From NCBI GenBank assembly GCA_016218685.1, contig JACRDD010000016.1, forward strand, positions 50,531 to 114,530: a stretch of DNA of 64,000 bases, read 5' to 3'. Positions 8,539-16,959 of this stretch are shown in pieces. A program made the translations under genes and the position numbers. The first letter of the stretch is position 1; every line of letters starts with the position of its first letter. This DNA comes from Desulfobacterales bacterium (GTDB lineage Bacteria > Desulfobacterota > Desulfobacteria > Desulfobacterales > Desulfosarcinaceae). The notes under the pieces are model-generated. The model made no database searches and was not told where the DNA came from. It was given only the letters and a program-made list of their open reading frames with translations.

Positions 8539-9495
8539 ATGCCTATCGTTAAGAATAAGTTTGTAACCCATATCGTCGCTGGCGAAACTATTCAGGATCT
8601 TTTTCTGCTGGCTGAAAAGAATCTGGCCCAAAAGCGGGACGGGAGTTCATTTTTGACCATCACCCTGGCGGATCGAACCGGCCAGATCCGCGGCGTGGTC
8701 TGGGATCATCTGGAAAAGGCAGCCGCCAAGGTCGGCGATTTTGTGCAGGTGCAGGCCGCCGCCAACGAATATCGCGGTGCGTTGCAGTTGGTGGTCAAGA
8801 CCCTGACCCCCGTACCGGTCCAAGAGGTCAATGCCGGCGATTTTCTGCCGGTCACCAGCAGGGATGTGGAGCAGATGTTCACGCGGCTGCGCGCCTTGAC
8901 CGATACGATCGCCGCACCCTTTCTCAAGGCCCTCATGAACGCTTTCTGGAGCGACGGCGAGTTCGTACGCATGTTCAAGCGCGCGCCGGCCGCCAAAAAA
9001 ATGCACCACGCCTATCTCGGCGGTTTGCTTGAGCACACGCTCTCCATGGCCCTGCTGGTGGACAAGATCGCTGGCCATTACAGCGGTGTGGACCGCGACC
9101 TGCTGTTGGTCGGCGCGGTTCTGCACGATGTCGGCAAGTTGCGGGAATTCGCTTACGACCACGTGATCGATTATACGGATGAGGGGCGCCTGCTCAGCCA
9201 CATTGTTATCGGTGTGGAGATGGTCGAGGCCAAGGTGCGCACTATTGAAGGGTTTCCCCCCGGGCTGGCGGCCATGGTCAAGCACATGATCGTCAGTCAC
9301 CACGGCGTGCGCGAGTTCGGCTCCCCCGAGCCGCCCAAAACCATCGAGGCGGTGATGCTCAATCAAATCGACGAGATCGATGCCCGGGTCAACGCCATCC
9401 GGGAGTTCATGGCCACCGAAGATCCCGAAACCGCCTGGACCAGTTTTCACCGCCTCATGGAACGGCAGTTCTTCAGAGGGCCATCTAATCCATAA
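8539..9495 (+). CDS. OB-fold/HD-domain 3'-5' exoribonuclease, YhaM-like
   Basis: 318 residues. YhaM-type nucleases degrade single-stranded RNA (and DNA) from the 3' end. An OB-fold is at about 15-95 (LADRTGQIRGVVWDH, then VGDFVQVQAA), followed by an HD domain with HHAYLGGLLEHT, the metal-binding HDVGKLREF, and a distal His pair in MIVSHHGVREFG. Length and domain order match Firmicute YhaM. Genomes with RNase J often carry YhaM, and an RNase J gene lies at 15276. The next gene, tmk, starts 82 bases later. Confidence 0.88.
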   Translation: MPIVKNKFVTHIVAGETIQDLFLLAEKNLAQKRDGSSFLTITLADRTGQIRGVVWDHLEKAAAKVGDFVQVQAAANEYRGALQLVVKTLTPVPVQEVNAGDFLPVTSRDVEQMFTRLRALTDTIAAPFLKALMNAFWSDGEFVRMFKRAPAAKKMHHAYLGGLLEHTLSMALLVDKIAGHYSGVDRDLLLVGAVLHDVGKLREFAYDHVIDYTDEGRLLSHIVIGVEMVEAKVRTIEGFPPGLAAMVKHMIVSHHGVREFGSPEPPKTIEAVMLNQIDEIDARVNAIREFMATEDPETAWTSFHRLMERQFFRGPSNP

Positions 9496-9577
9496 ATAAG
9501 GGTAGCGCCTTTCAAGGTGCGGGCTTCCCGGGTAGGGATGATTCCCCTTTTGGTGCCGGCAAATTCACAGAGGTTCT

Positions 9578-10219
9578 ATGTTCATCACGCTGGAAGGGAT
9601 CGAAGGGGCGGGCAAAACCACCCAATTGCAAAACATCGTTGCATTCATCCAGGCCAGGGGCTATGAGTGCGCCACCACACGGGAACCGGGCGGCACCGCC
9701 GTCGGCGCCCAGATCCGTAAGGTCCTGCTCGATCCATCCAATCGTGACATGGATGCCGGCACCGAGCTGTTGCTCTATGTGGCGGACCGGGTCCAACATA
9801 TCCGGACTGTTATTCAGCCCCATTTGGCGGCCGGGCGGGTGGTGGTGTGCGATCGCTTTTTCGATGCCACTCTTGTCTACCAGGGTTATGCTCGTGGCCT
9901 GGACAAAGCGCTGATCCGTTCGTTGCACCGTTTGATGTGCGATGACCTGCAACCCGATGCCACCCTCTTGTTCGATCTGGCGCCGGCCGTGGGCCTGGCG
10001 CGGGCCTGGAGCGAGATCGACAGTGGCGGACGCACCAGTCAGGAGACGCGTTTCGAGAATGAAACGCTTGCTTTTCATAATAAGGTGCGCGATGGCTATC
10101 TGGACTTGGCCCACCAGGACCCCCAGCGCTATCGCCTCATCGATGCCCATGGTGATGCCCAGCAGGTGTCCCGGGCGGTGCAAGAGGTATTAACCATGCT
10201 GCTGCCCGAGCGGCGCTGA
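9578..10219 (+). CDS. tmk: Thymidylate kinase
   Basis: 213 residues; phosphorylates dTMP to dTDP. The P-loop GIEGAGKTTQ is at about 7-16, the DR(F/Y) motif is DRFFDATLVYQGYARG (about 96-111), and ETRFE corresponds to the lid region. The start has AGAGG seven bases upstream. It precedes the cysteine synthase fusion by 42 bases. In many bacteria tmk lies next to holB; here holB is 6 kb away on the other strand. Confidence 0.95.
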   Translation: MFITLEGIEGAGKTTQLQNIVAFIQARGYECATTREPGGTAVGAQIRKVLLDPSNRDMDAGTELLLYVADRVQHIRTVIQPHLAAGRVVVCDRFFDATLVYQGYARGLDKALIRSLHRLMCDDLQPDATLLFDLAPAVGLARAWSEIDSGGRTSQETRFENETLAFHNKVRDGYLDLAHQDPQRYRLIDAHGDAQQVSRAVQEVLTMLLPERR

Positions 10220-10261
10220 ACACACTGCGCGCCTTGGGCAGGGGGTACGCTAAAGTCTACT

Positions 10262-12556
10262 TTGGAAACCATGAAGCCATCATCTCTGCTCGATCTCATC
10301 GGCCATACGCCGCTGGTGGCCATCCGGCGGATGAATTCCAATCCCCAAGTGCCTGTCCTGGCCAAGCTGGAGTACATGAACCCCGGCGGGTCGATCAAAG
10401 ATCGGGCTGCGTTGTACATGATCGAGGCCGCCGAACGATCCGGCCGCCTGACGCCCGACAAGACCGTGGTGGAAGCCACCAGCGGCAATACCGGCATCGG
10501 CCTGGCCATGGTGTGCGCCATCAAAGGCTATAAACTGCTGCTCACGATGTCCGAAAATGCCAGTCTGGAGCGCCAGAAGATTTTGAGGGCGCGGGGCGCC
10601 GAAATCCGCCTGACGCCGGGGCACATGGGCACCGATGGCGCCATCGAGGAGGCTTACCGCCTGGCCCGGGAATATCCCGACCGCTACTGCATGACCGACC
10701 AGTTCAACAACGAAGCCAACTGGCAGGCCCACTACCACGGTACGGCCAACGAGATCTGGCAGCAGACCGAAGGGCGGGTCACGGCCATTGTGGCCACCCT
10801 GGGCACCTCGGGCACCTTGATGGGGCTCTCCCGGCGCTTCAAGGAGATCGCTCCCCAGGTGCGCATCGTGGGGGTCGAACCCTACCGTGGGCACAAGATC
10901 CAGGGCCTCAAAAATCTCAAAGAGTCGTACATCCCCGAAATCTTCGAAAAAGAGCGTCTGGACGAAAAGGTCAATGTCGAAGACGAAGAAGCCTTCGAAA
11001 CCACCCGCCGGCTGGCCCGGGAAGAAGGGCTCTTCGTGGGCATGAGCAGCGGCGCGGCCATGGCCGTGGCGCTGCGCCAGGCCGCGGCCATGACCCAGGG
11101 CATGATCGTGGTGATCCTGCCCGACAGCGGCGAACGCTATCTTTCCACCTCTTTGTTCGTAGAACGGGAAAAGGTGGGCCTGGCGCTGTTCAACACGCGC
11201 ACGCACACCAAAGAGAATTTCGAGCCCCAGCGGGCGGACCGCGTGACGCTGTATACCAACGGCCCCACGGCGCACGCCCCCATACATGTGGGCGATGCCC
11301 GGCGCTTTGTCTTCGCCGACCTGGTGGACCGCTATCTCTCCTATCGCGGCTTCAAGATCCAGCATGTGATGAACATTACCGATCTGGATGAGAAGATTTT
11401 CCATGGCGCCGACGCGACCGGCATGTCCCCGGCGGATTTTGTGGCCCGGAACATCGCAGCCTTCGAAGCGGACCGCCTGGCCCTGGGGCTGCGTACCGTC
11501 GAGCACTACCCGCTTTCCAGCGCCCATGTCGATGACATGGTGCAGGTGGTGCAGCAGTTGGTGGCCAAGGGGTTCGCCTATGAAAAGCTGCGCTCGCTCT
11601 ATTTCGATATCTCCCGCTTCGACGAATATGGCCATCTTTCGGGAATCGATCTGGATAAGATCAAGCTGGGCGCCACCGTCGATCTGGATGACTACGAGAA
11701 GGACAACCCCCGGGACTTTACCCTGCTCAAGCGGGTCAAGCTGTCGGAGCTGAAAAAAGGGCTTTACACCAAAACCGCGTGGGGCAACGTGCATCCCTCC
11801 TGGCCGTTGCAGTGTGCCACCCTGGCCATGAAATACCTGGGTGAGACCTGCGATATCCACATCGCCGGCCGCGAGCTGCTTTTTCCCTTGCACGAGAACG
11901 AGATCGCCATCGCCGGGGCCCTCAACAAAAAGCCGCTGGCCCGTTTCTGGCTGCATTGCGATCGCGTGCTGGCGGATGGCAAGAAGATTGATGATAAGGT
12001 CGGCGGAGCCACGGTGCAGGGCCTGCTCGAATCGGGTTGGAGCGGCCGTGAACTGCGCTTCTGGCTGCTCTGCACCCATTATCACAAGCCGGTGGTCTTC
12101 TCCGCAGAACGTCTGGGTGAGGCCCGGCGCACGCTCCAGCGTTTGGACGGCTGCATTGCCGGCCTGGCGCAAATTCAAACCGGCACCGCTTTCAAAGAGT
12201 TGGATCAGTTGCTCTATGACCTGAAGAGCGGGTTCAATGAGGCCCTGGAGGACGATCTGAATATTTCAGCGGCCCTGGCGGTCATCTTCAAGGTGGTCAA
12301 AGAGATCAACCGGTTGGCTTCCGGACACCAAATCGCTGCGGACCAGGTGCCGGCGATAGTGTCGGCTTTCAAAGGCGTGGATGCCGTGTTGGGTATTTTT
12401 CACTTTGAACCGGTTCACACCGATCCCAACGTCCGGCAATTGCTGGACCAACGCCAGGCAGCCCGCCAGGCCAAGGATTGGGCTAAGGCCGATGCCCTGC
12501 GCCACGAGCTGGAAAAATTGGGTGTGGCCGTGAGGGATGAGAAGCTGACAACATGA
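10262..12556 (+). CDS. Cysteine synthase fused to a degenerate cysteinyl-tRNA synthetase-like domain
   Basis: 764 residues. Residues 1-305 are a complete PLP enzyme of the cysteine synthase family: PLP lysine K46 in GGSIKDRA, phosphate loop GTSGT at 181-185, substrate loop SGNTG at 74-78, and PDSGERY near 288. Residues 310-764 follow cysteinyl-tRNA synthetase along its full length: HVGDAR (HIGH-like) at 342-347, then SWPLQC, FPLHENEIA and the C-terminal helical region. Catalytic features have decayed. The four zinc ligands of E. coli CysRS (C28, C209, H234, E238) appear as N333, C518, L543 and E547. The KMSKS loop reads KKIDDK (574-579). It may make cysteine and use it in a reaction other than tRNA charging, or be a scaffold. 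The last four bases overlap the next gene. The fusion is certain; the activity of the second half is not. Confidence 0.88.
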   Translation: METMKPSSLLDLIGHTPLVAIRRMNSNPQVPVLAKLEYMNPGGSIKDRAALYMIEAAERSGRLTPDKTVVEATSGNTGIGLAMVCAIKGYKLLLTMSENASLERQKILRARGAEIRLTPGHMGTDGAIEEAYRLAREYPDRYCMTDQFNNEANWQAHYHGTANEIWQQTEGRVTAIVATLGTSGTLMGLSRRFKEIAPQVRIVGVEPYRGHKIQGLKNLKESYIPEIFEKERLDEKVNVEDEEAFETTRRLAREEGLFVGMSSGAAMAVALRQAAAMTQGMIVVILPDSGERYLSTSLFVEREKVGLALFNTRTHTKENFEPQRADRVTLYTNGPTAHAPIHVGDARRFVFADLVDRYLSYRGFKIQHVMNITDLDEKIFHGADATGMSPADFVARNIAAFEADRLALGLRTVEHYPLSSAHVDDMVQVVQQLVAKGFAYEKLRSLYFDISRFDEYGHLSGIDLDKIKLGATVDLDDYEKDNPRDFTLLKRVKLSELKKGLYTKTAWGNVHPSWPLQCATLAMKYLGETCDIHIAGRELLFPLHENEIAIAGALNKKPLARFWLHCDRVLADGKKIDDKVGGATVQGLLESGWSGRELRFWLLCTHYHKPVVFSAERLGEARRTLQRLDGCIAGLAQIQTGTAFKELDQLLYDLKSGFNEALEDDLNISAALAVIFKVVKEINRLASGHQIAADQVPAIVSAFKGVDAVLGIFHFEPVHTDPNVRQLLDQRQAARQAKDWAKADALRHELEKLGVAVRDEKLTT

Positions 12557-13569
12557 TTCAATACATGCCCTTCACCTATATCCCGGAAGATTTGGCCAGG
12601 CGTTTGACCAAGGCCTTTGGACAGTTGGCGGTATGGCAACCCTTGGAAAGCCTTGCACCTGTCCATATGCTTACCCTGGCGCGTGAAGACAGGCTCCAAT
12701 GGCGCAGGCCTGAAAAGGTCGACCCGATTCAGTTGGGCCGGGCGGCGCGCTCATTTGACCAGTGGGGCGAGCTCCACGGCGGCAAGATCGGGGAGATGAA
12801 CACCTTTTTTCGTGGCGGCCGGGGGGCCGACGCCCAGGAAGGCAGCGTGCACCAGATCCGCTCCCAAATCCGGCGCTGGGGCGCCACCGGAGCAGCGGAG
12901 ACCGATACCGCCCTTTTTCAAGCCGCCCTTTTCCTGTGCCTGGCCCATAACTATGACCACCAACAGGATAACCTGGCTCAGGAGCTGGGATCCGTGCAAC
13001 GCCTTGAAACGCAGTTCGGGCAAATCCTGGGTGATATCGGTGATGCGGATACTTCCATAGGGTCGGCCGTTTCTCCCGCCGGCAATGGCGCCGCTGACCC
13101 GGGGCTTTTCATGACCGAACGGCGCTTGCGGGCCTGGGCCAGGCTCGCTGCCTCCCAGGCCGATGCGGATGGCGTGTACATCACCACGAGCCACGCGGTT
13201 TGGGAGTATCTTCTGGCGCTTTTTCCCCAGATGAAATTGACGACACTTTCTCCGCCGAAGGGGCAACCTTCGCTGGGAAGGCTATCTGCCGACGAGCTGA
13301 CCACCCTGTTGGGACAACTCAGGCAAGCCGAAAATCCCAGCGCTTTGTTCGCAAAGCGCTGCGGTGCGGGCTGCCGGATAGAAGGCGGCCTGTCATTGAC
13401 ACTGGCGGCGCTGGAATTTTTCCCGGCGGTGCTGTTTGCTCGGATTCAGAAAAACGGAGATGATTTGGAGCCGCCGCGGGCGGAGGATAGAGTCTTCCAC
13501 CCTACGGTGCTTGGATATGCGCATTTAGAGTCACAAGTGGTTCCCCGCGCAAGTTTGGTTAAATACTAA
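12553..13569 (+). CDS. Conserved-looking protein of unknown function, coupled to the CysK/CysRS-like fusion
   Basis: 338 residues; I do not recognise the family. The start overlaps the stop of the fusion gene as ATGA, so the two are translationally coupled. The protein is soluble-looking and helix-rich, with no signal peptide or membrane segment. It has an HNYDHQQ stretch around residues 136-142, an RSQIRRWG segment near 103-110, and two close cysteines in CGAGC near 275. Coupling to an enzyme with CysK- and CysRS-like halves suggests a partner or substrate handler, but nothing in the sequence fixes a reaction. Confidence 0.8.
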   Translation: MIQYMPFTYIPEDLARRLTKAFGQLAVWQPLESLAPVHMLTLAREDRLQWRRPEKVDPIQLGRAARSFDQWGELHGGKIGEMNTFFRGGRGADAQEGSVHQIRSQIRRWGATGAAETDTALFQAALFLCLAHNYDHQQDNLAQELGSVQRLETQFGQILGDIGDADTSIGSAVSPAGNGAADPGLFMTERRLRAWARLAASQADADGVYITTSHAVWEYLLALFPQMKLTTLSPPKGQPSLGRLSADELTTLLGQLRQAENPSALFAKRCGAGCRIEGGLSLTLAALEFFPAVLFARIQKNGDDLEPPRAEDRVFHPTVLGYAHLESQVVPRASLVKY

Positions 13570-13633
13570 ACTTATTGAATATTAATGCTATTTTAAATGA
13601 GATGGCCGGTAGAAAAAAAACCTGGCGGAAAGC

Positions 13634-13660
13634 TTGACTGCCCAATTCAATTGGTATAAG
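13634..13660 (+). promoter_or_regulatory. Candidate ferredoxin promoter with a palindrome in the spacer
   Basis: TTGACT (13634-13639), a short 15-base spacer and TATAAG (13655-13660). Filling the spacer is a perfect inverted repeat CCAATT-C-AATTGG (13642-13654). A short spacer with an inverted repeat is the geometry expected of a promoter whose DNA is bound, and perhaps remodelled, by a dimeric regulator. No regulator is identified. Confidence 0.42.
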
Positions 13661-13737
13661 CGGTTGCTTCGATGTCGATGAAAAAAGTTGAGTCTCTCAA
13701 CTTAGCATCTATTCCACATGAAAGGAGGCGTAATACA

Positions 13738-13926
13738 ATGGCATTTAATCCCATCGTGGACGAAGACAAATGTGTGGGCTGCGAAGAGTGCGTCGATGTT
13801 TGTCCTGTCGAAGTTTTCGAGATGGAAGACGGCAAGTCCAAACCAGTGAATGCGGACGAGTGTCTTGGCTGCGAAAGCTGCGTTGAAGTTTGTGAAGCGA
13901 ACGCCATCACCATCGAAGAGACTTAG
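13738..13926 (+). CDS. 2[4Fe-4S] ferredoxin
   Basis: 62 residues, a small acidic electron carrier. There are two cluster motifs: CVGCEECVDVCP (about 14-25) and CLGCESCVEVCE (about 43-54). Each gives three cysteines to one cluster, with the fourth cysteine supplied from the other motif; the second motif ends CE rather than CP. The ATG at 13738 follows a strong AAAGGAGG; an in-frame ATG 66 bases upstream lacks one. It is monocistronic, with its own candidate promoter and a strong terminator (13943-13984). Redox partners are unknown. Confidence 0.95.
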   Translation: MAFNPIVDEDKCVGCEECVDVCPVEVFEMEDGKSKPVNADECLGCESCVEVCEANAITIEET

Positions 13927-13942
13927 TCGATCCAGCCATACG

Positions 13943-13984
13943 ATTGCCCCGGTAACCCTAGCGGAAACCGGGGCAATTTTTATT
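13943..13984 (+). terminator. Rho-independent terminator after the ferredoxin gene
   Basis: A perfect 11-bp stem, ATTGCCCCGGT (13943-13953) with ACCGGGGCAAT (13967-13977), a 13-base loop, then a T-rich run. Confidence 0.9.
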
Positions 13985-14122
13985 TCTTCGGTCGTTCCCG
14001 GCATTCCGGGGCGAACTACCCGCAAGCAGCCACGGCGGGCAAACCCCAACCTGTAGTTGTCGCCGGCCCTTTGCGCACATATATCTTGCGGACTATAGTC
14101 ATTTGTGCTAGTTAGAAGCGTT

Positions 14123-14455
14123 ATGAAACAATACGTCGTGGATGAACTCCGACCCGAGGATTATGCGCAAATCAAAGCGTACCTGGATCGACGCTACGCT
14201 GTGCCGGAGTTTGAAGGTCTTTATTGGGTTCCCCTTGATGAGACGTTATTGGAAGGGGTGCAGAAAGCCCATGACGATTGCCGGCCTTTCTACTTTGCCT
14301 TGGAGCTGTCCCCTGATCGCTTGGCCTGTGAACTGCTGGTGCGGACCAAACAGCAGATTCGTTGCCAGTGTATTCAATATGCCACCCCAAATCAGCGCAA
14401 CTGGTTGATCGAATTGGTGGATGCGGCGCTCGAAGAGTTGAAAATCAGCGTTTAA
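14123..14455 (+). CDS. Small conserved-looking protein of unknown function
   Basis: 110 residues from the ATG at 14123; an in-frame GTG 18 bases upstream is the alternative. It is soluble and mildly acidic, with no motif I recognise. The opening MKQYVVDELRPEDYAQIKAY and the balanced alpha/beta composition look like a real folded protein. Codon use and GC content match the neighbours. It lies about 70 bases before plsC on the same strand. Confidence 0.7.
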   Translation: MKQYVVDELRPEDYAQIKAYLDRRYAVPEFEGLYWVPLDETLLEGVQKAHDDCRPFYFALELSPDRLACELLVRTKQQIRCQCIQYATPNQRNWLIELVDAALEELKISV

Positions 14456-14527
14456 TCATGAAGCTGCGCCCGACTTCTTCAATTCGCTTGCGGGCAGCGG
14501 CCCTTACAAACGGAATTCTTACCGGCC

Positions 14528-15289
14528 ATGGCAAACGACTCCAATCCGAGCAACTTTCTGGCATTTTTACATACCATCGTGATCTACCTTTGGACGATCG
14601 TCGGGACCATTATTTTTGGTTTGACCGCCATTCTGGTTTCCTTCTTTTCAAAAACCGGCAATAGCGTTCATCACGTGGCCCGCCTGTGGGGCCGTTCTAT
14701 ATTGTGGGTCAGCGGTCTGCGCGTGCAGGTCGTGGGCCTGGAGAACATCGACGCTTCCCGCTCGGCCATATATATGTCTAACCATCAGAGCAATTTCGAT
14801 ATCCCCGTTTTCTTCAGCGCACTGCCCATTCAATTCCGCTGGCTGGCCAAGGCCGAGCTGTTCAAGATCCCCATCTTCGGACAAGGCATGCGCGGTGCAG
14901 GTTACATCAGCGTCGACCGCCGCGACACCAAATCGGCTATCAGAAGTCTCGGTCGGGCCGCTCAGAGTGTCCGGGAAGGAACCTCGGTATTGATTTTTCC
15001 CGAAGGCACCCGCAGTTCCGATGGCGCCTTGTTGCCTTTCAAATCCGGCGGATTCGTGCTGGCCGTGGATGCCGGGGTGCCCATCGTGCCCATGGCCGTT
15101 CAGGGTACCTTCGATGTGATGCCCAAGGGGCGCAAGATCATCCGGCGTCAGGCCGTGCGGCTCGTGGTGCGGCCGCCCATCGATGCCAGCGCTTACACCC
15201 GCAAGACCAAAAACGAGTTGATGGAGAGCGTTCGCGCCGCCATCCAGGACGCCATGGCAATCCAGACCGAAGGGAGTGGCCGTGCTTAA
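14528..15289 (+). CDS. plsC: 1-acyl-sn-glycerol-3-phosphate acyltransferase
   Basis: 253 residues; acylates lysophosphatidate to phosphatidate at the inner membrane. An N-terminal membrane segment (about 12-42) precedes the acyltransferase motifs: NHQSNFDIP (the H-X4-D catalytic pair, about 81-89) and FPEGTRS (about 158-164). The 3' end overlaps the rnj start by 14 bases, implying co-transcription and probably translational coupling. The ribosome site is weak (GGAATTC). Confidence 0.92.
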   Translation: MANDSNPSNFLAFLHTIVIYLWTIVGTIIFGLTAILVSFFSKTGNSVHHVARLWGRSILWVSGLRVQVVGLENIDASRSAIYMSNHQSNFDIPVFFSALPIQFRWLAKAELFKIPIFGQGMRGAGYISVDRRDTKSAIRSLGRAAQSVREGTSVLIFPEGTRSSDGALLPFKSGGFVLAVDAGVPIVPMAVQGTFDVMPKGRKIIRRQAVRLVVRPPIDASAYTRKTKNELMESVRAAIQDAMAIQTEGSGRA

Positions 15290-16931
15290 GCTGATCCCGC
15301 TGGGAGGACTGGGTGAAATCGGTTTGAACATGATGGCCGTAGAGTATCGGGACACCATGTTCGTGATCGACGTGGGCCTGATGTTTCCTGAAGACTACAT
15401 GCTGGGGGTCGATTTCGTCATCCCGGACATGTCCTACTTGAAGCAGAATGTCAAAAAGGTCGCCGGGATCGTGTTGACGCACGCCCACGAGGATCACATC
15501 GGGGCGTTGCCCTATCTGCTTAGGGATGTGCGCGCACCGGTGTTCGGTACGCCCTTCACCCTGGGCCTGGTACAGCACAAGCTCGAAGAGTTCGATCTGA
15601 TGGGCAATACGGCGTTGCATGTCATCCATCCCCGGGAAACCCTCAAAATAGGCCCCTTTGCCCTGGAGTTCATCCGCGTCAACCACAGCGTGGTGGACGG
15701 GGTCGGGATTGCGATCCGCACGCCCTATGGGACCATCATCCATACCGGTGATTTCAAATTCAGCCACACCTGCATCGAAGGCATGGCCACGGACGTGAGC
15801 AAATTTGCCCGTTACGGTGAAGAGGGCGTGCTGGCCCTGCTGTCCGATTCCACCAATGTCGAGAGCAGCGGCTATACGGTCTCCGATTGCGAAATCGGCG
15901 AATCGCTCTCCATGATCTGCCAGCGCTGTCCCGGGCGTATTATTATCGCCTTGTTTGCTTCCAACATCGGCCGTATCCAGCAGATCGTGGATATCGCCAC
16001 CGCCACCGGGCGCAAAATTTTATTCAACGGCCGCAGCATCGAGGTGTCGGTGCACATCGCGCGGCAATTGGGGTACTTGCGCATTCCGGCGGGCATGGAG
16101 ATCGATATCGACCACCTGAACAGCTATCCCGACGACGAGACCATCGTCGTCACCACCGGCAGCCAGGGCGAACCCATGTCCGCCCTGGCCCGCATGGCAG
16201 CCGGAAACCATCGCCAGATCAAGATCAAGGCTGACGATACCGTGATCTTGTCGTCCAAATTCATTCCGGGAAACGAAAAGGCCATCACCAACATCATCAA
16301 CGCTTTGTTCCTGTGCGGCGCCAACGTCATCTACGAAAAGATCGCGCGCATCCATGTGTCGGGCCATGCCTTTCAGGAAGAGCTCAAGATGATGATGCGC
16401 CTGACCCGGCCCAAATACTTCATTCCCATCCACGGTGAATATCGCCATCTGGTGATGCATGCCCGATTGGCCGAAAAAGAGGGTATCGCCAAGGAGAATA
16501 TCCTGCTGGCCCAGAACGGCCAGGTGATTGCCTTCGGCCCCCAGGGCGGCAGTCTGGGGGAATATGTGGACACCGGGCGCCTGCTCATCGACGGCAAGGG
16601 TATCGGAGATGTGGGCCGCAGCGTGCTCAAGGAACGTCGCATGCTCTCCGAAGAGGGCATGGTCGTGGTCAACATGGCCTTTGACGAAGATACCGGCGTG
16701 ATCATCTATGGGCCGGACGTGGTCTCCAAGGGCTTTGTCTTCGAGACCGAAACCGGCCACTTGCTGGACGACGCCCAGTGCGTGATCCTGGAGATCGTCG
16801 AGGATGTCCCGCCCGAGGTGCCCAACCGTGCCGAGATCATCCGGGCTCGGGTGCAGACCGCTTTACGCCAGTACTTTTTCTTCACCATCGGCCGTCGTCC
16901 GGTGATCATGCCGTTCATTTTGGAAGTATGA
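15276..16931 (+). CDS. rnj: Ribonuclease J
   Basis: 551 residues; metallo-beta-lactamase/beta-CASP nuclease with endo- and 5'-exonuclease activity on RNA. The metal-binding HAHEDH motif is at about 70-75, with later family signatures IHTGDFK and ALLSDSTNVE, the beta-CASP stretch, and PIHGEYRHL near residue 390. The start is GTG at 15276, inside plsC, giving the typical LKLIPLGGLGEIG opening. With RicT and a YhaM-like nuclease in the same window, mRNA turnover here resembles Firmicute practice rather than the RNase E scheme. Confidence 0.95.
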   Translation: MAVLKLIPLGGLGEIGLNMMAVEYRDTMFVIDVGLMFPEDYMLGVDFVIPDMSYLKQNVKKVAGIVLTHAHEDHIGALPYLLRDVRAPVFGTPFTLGLVQHKLEEFDLMGNTALHVIHPRETLKIGPFALEFIRVNHSVVDGVGIAIRTPYGTIIHTGDFKFSHTCIEGMATDVSKFARYGEEGVLALLSDSTNVESSGYTVSDCEIGESLSMICQRCPGRIIIALFASNIGRIQQIVDIATATGRKILFNGRSIEVSVHIARQLGYLRIPAGMEIDIDHLNSYPDDETIVVTTGSQGEPMSALARMAAGNHRQIKIKADDTVILSSKFIPGNEKAITNIINALFLCGANVIYEKIARIHVSGHAFQEELKMMMRLTRPKYFIPIHGEYRHLVMHARLAEKEGIAKENILLAQNGQVIAFGPQGGSLGEYVDTGRLLIDGKGIGDVGRSVLKERRMLSEEGMVVVNMAFDEDTGVIIYGPDVVSKGFVFETETGHLLDDAQCVILEIVEDVPPEVPNRAEIIRARVQTALRQYFFFTIGRRPVIMPFILEV

Positions 16932-16959
16932 AACAGTATCACTAACGCCTTGACTGACT

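Noticed and set aside
10280..12178. 632-codon open frame antisense to the cysteine synthase fusion
   Set aside because: It is a high-GC shadow of a clearly coding strand; its product has low-complexity His/Gly/Gln composition and no motif.
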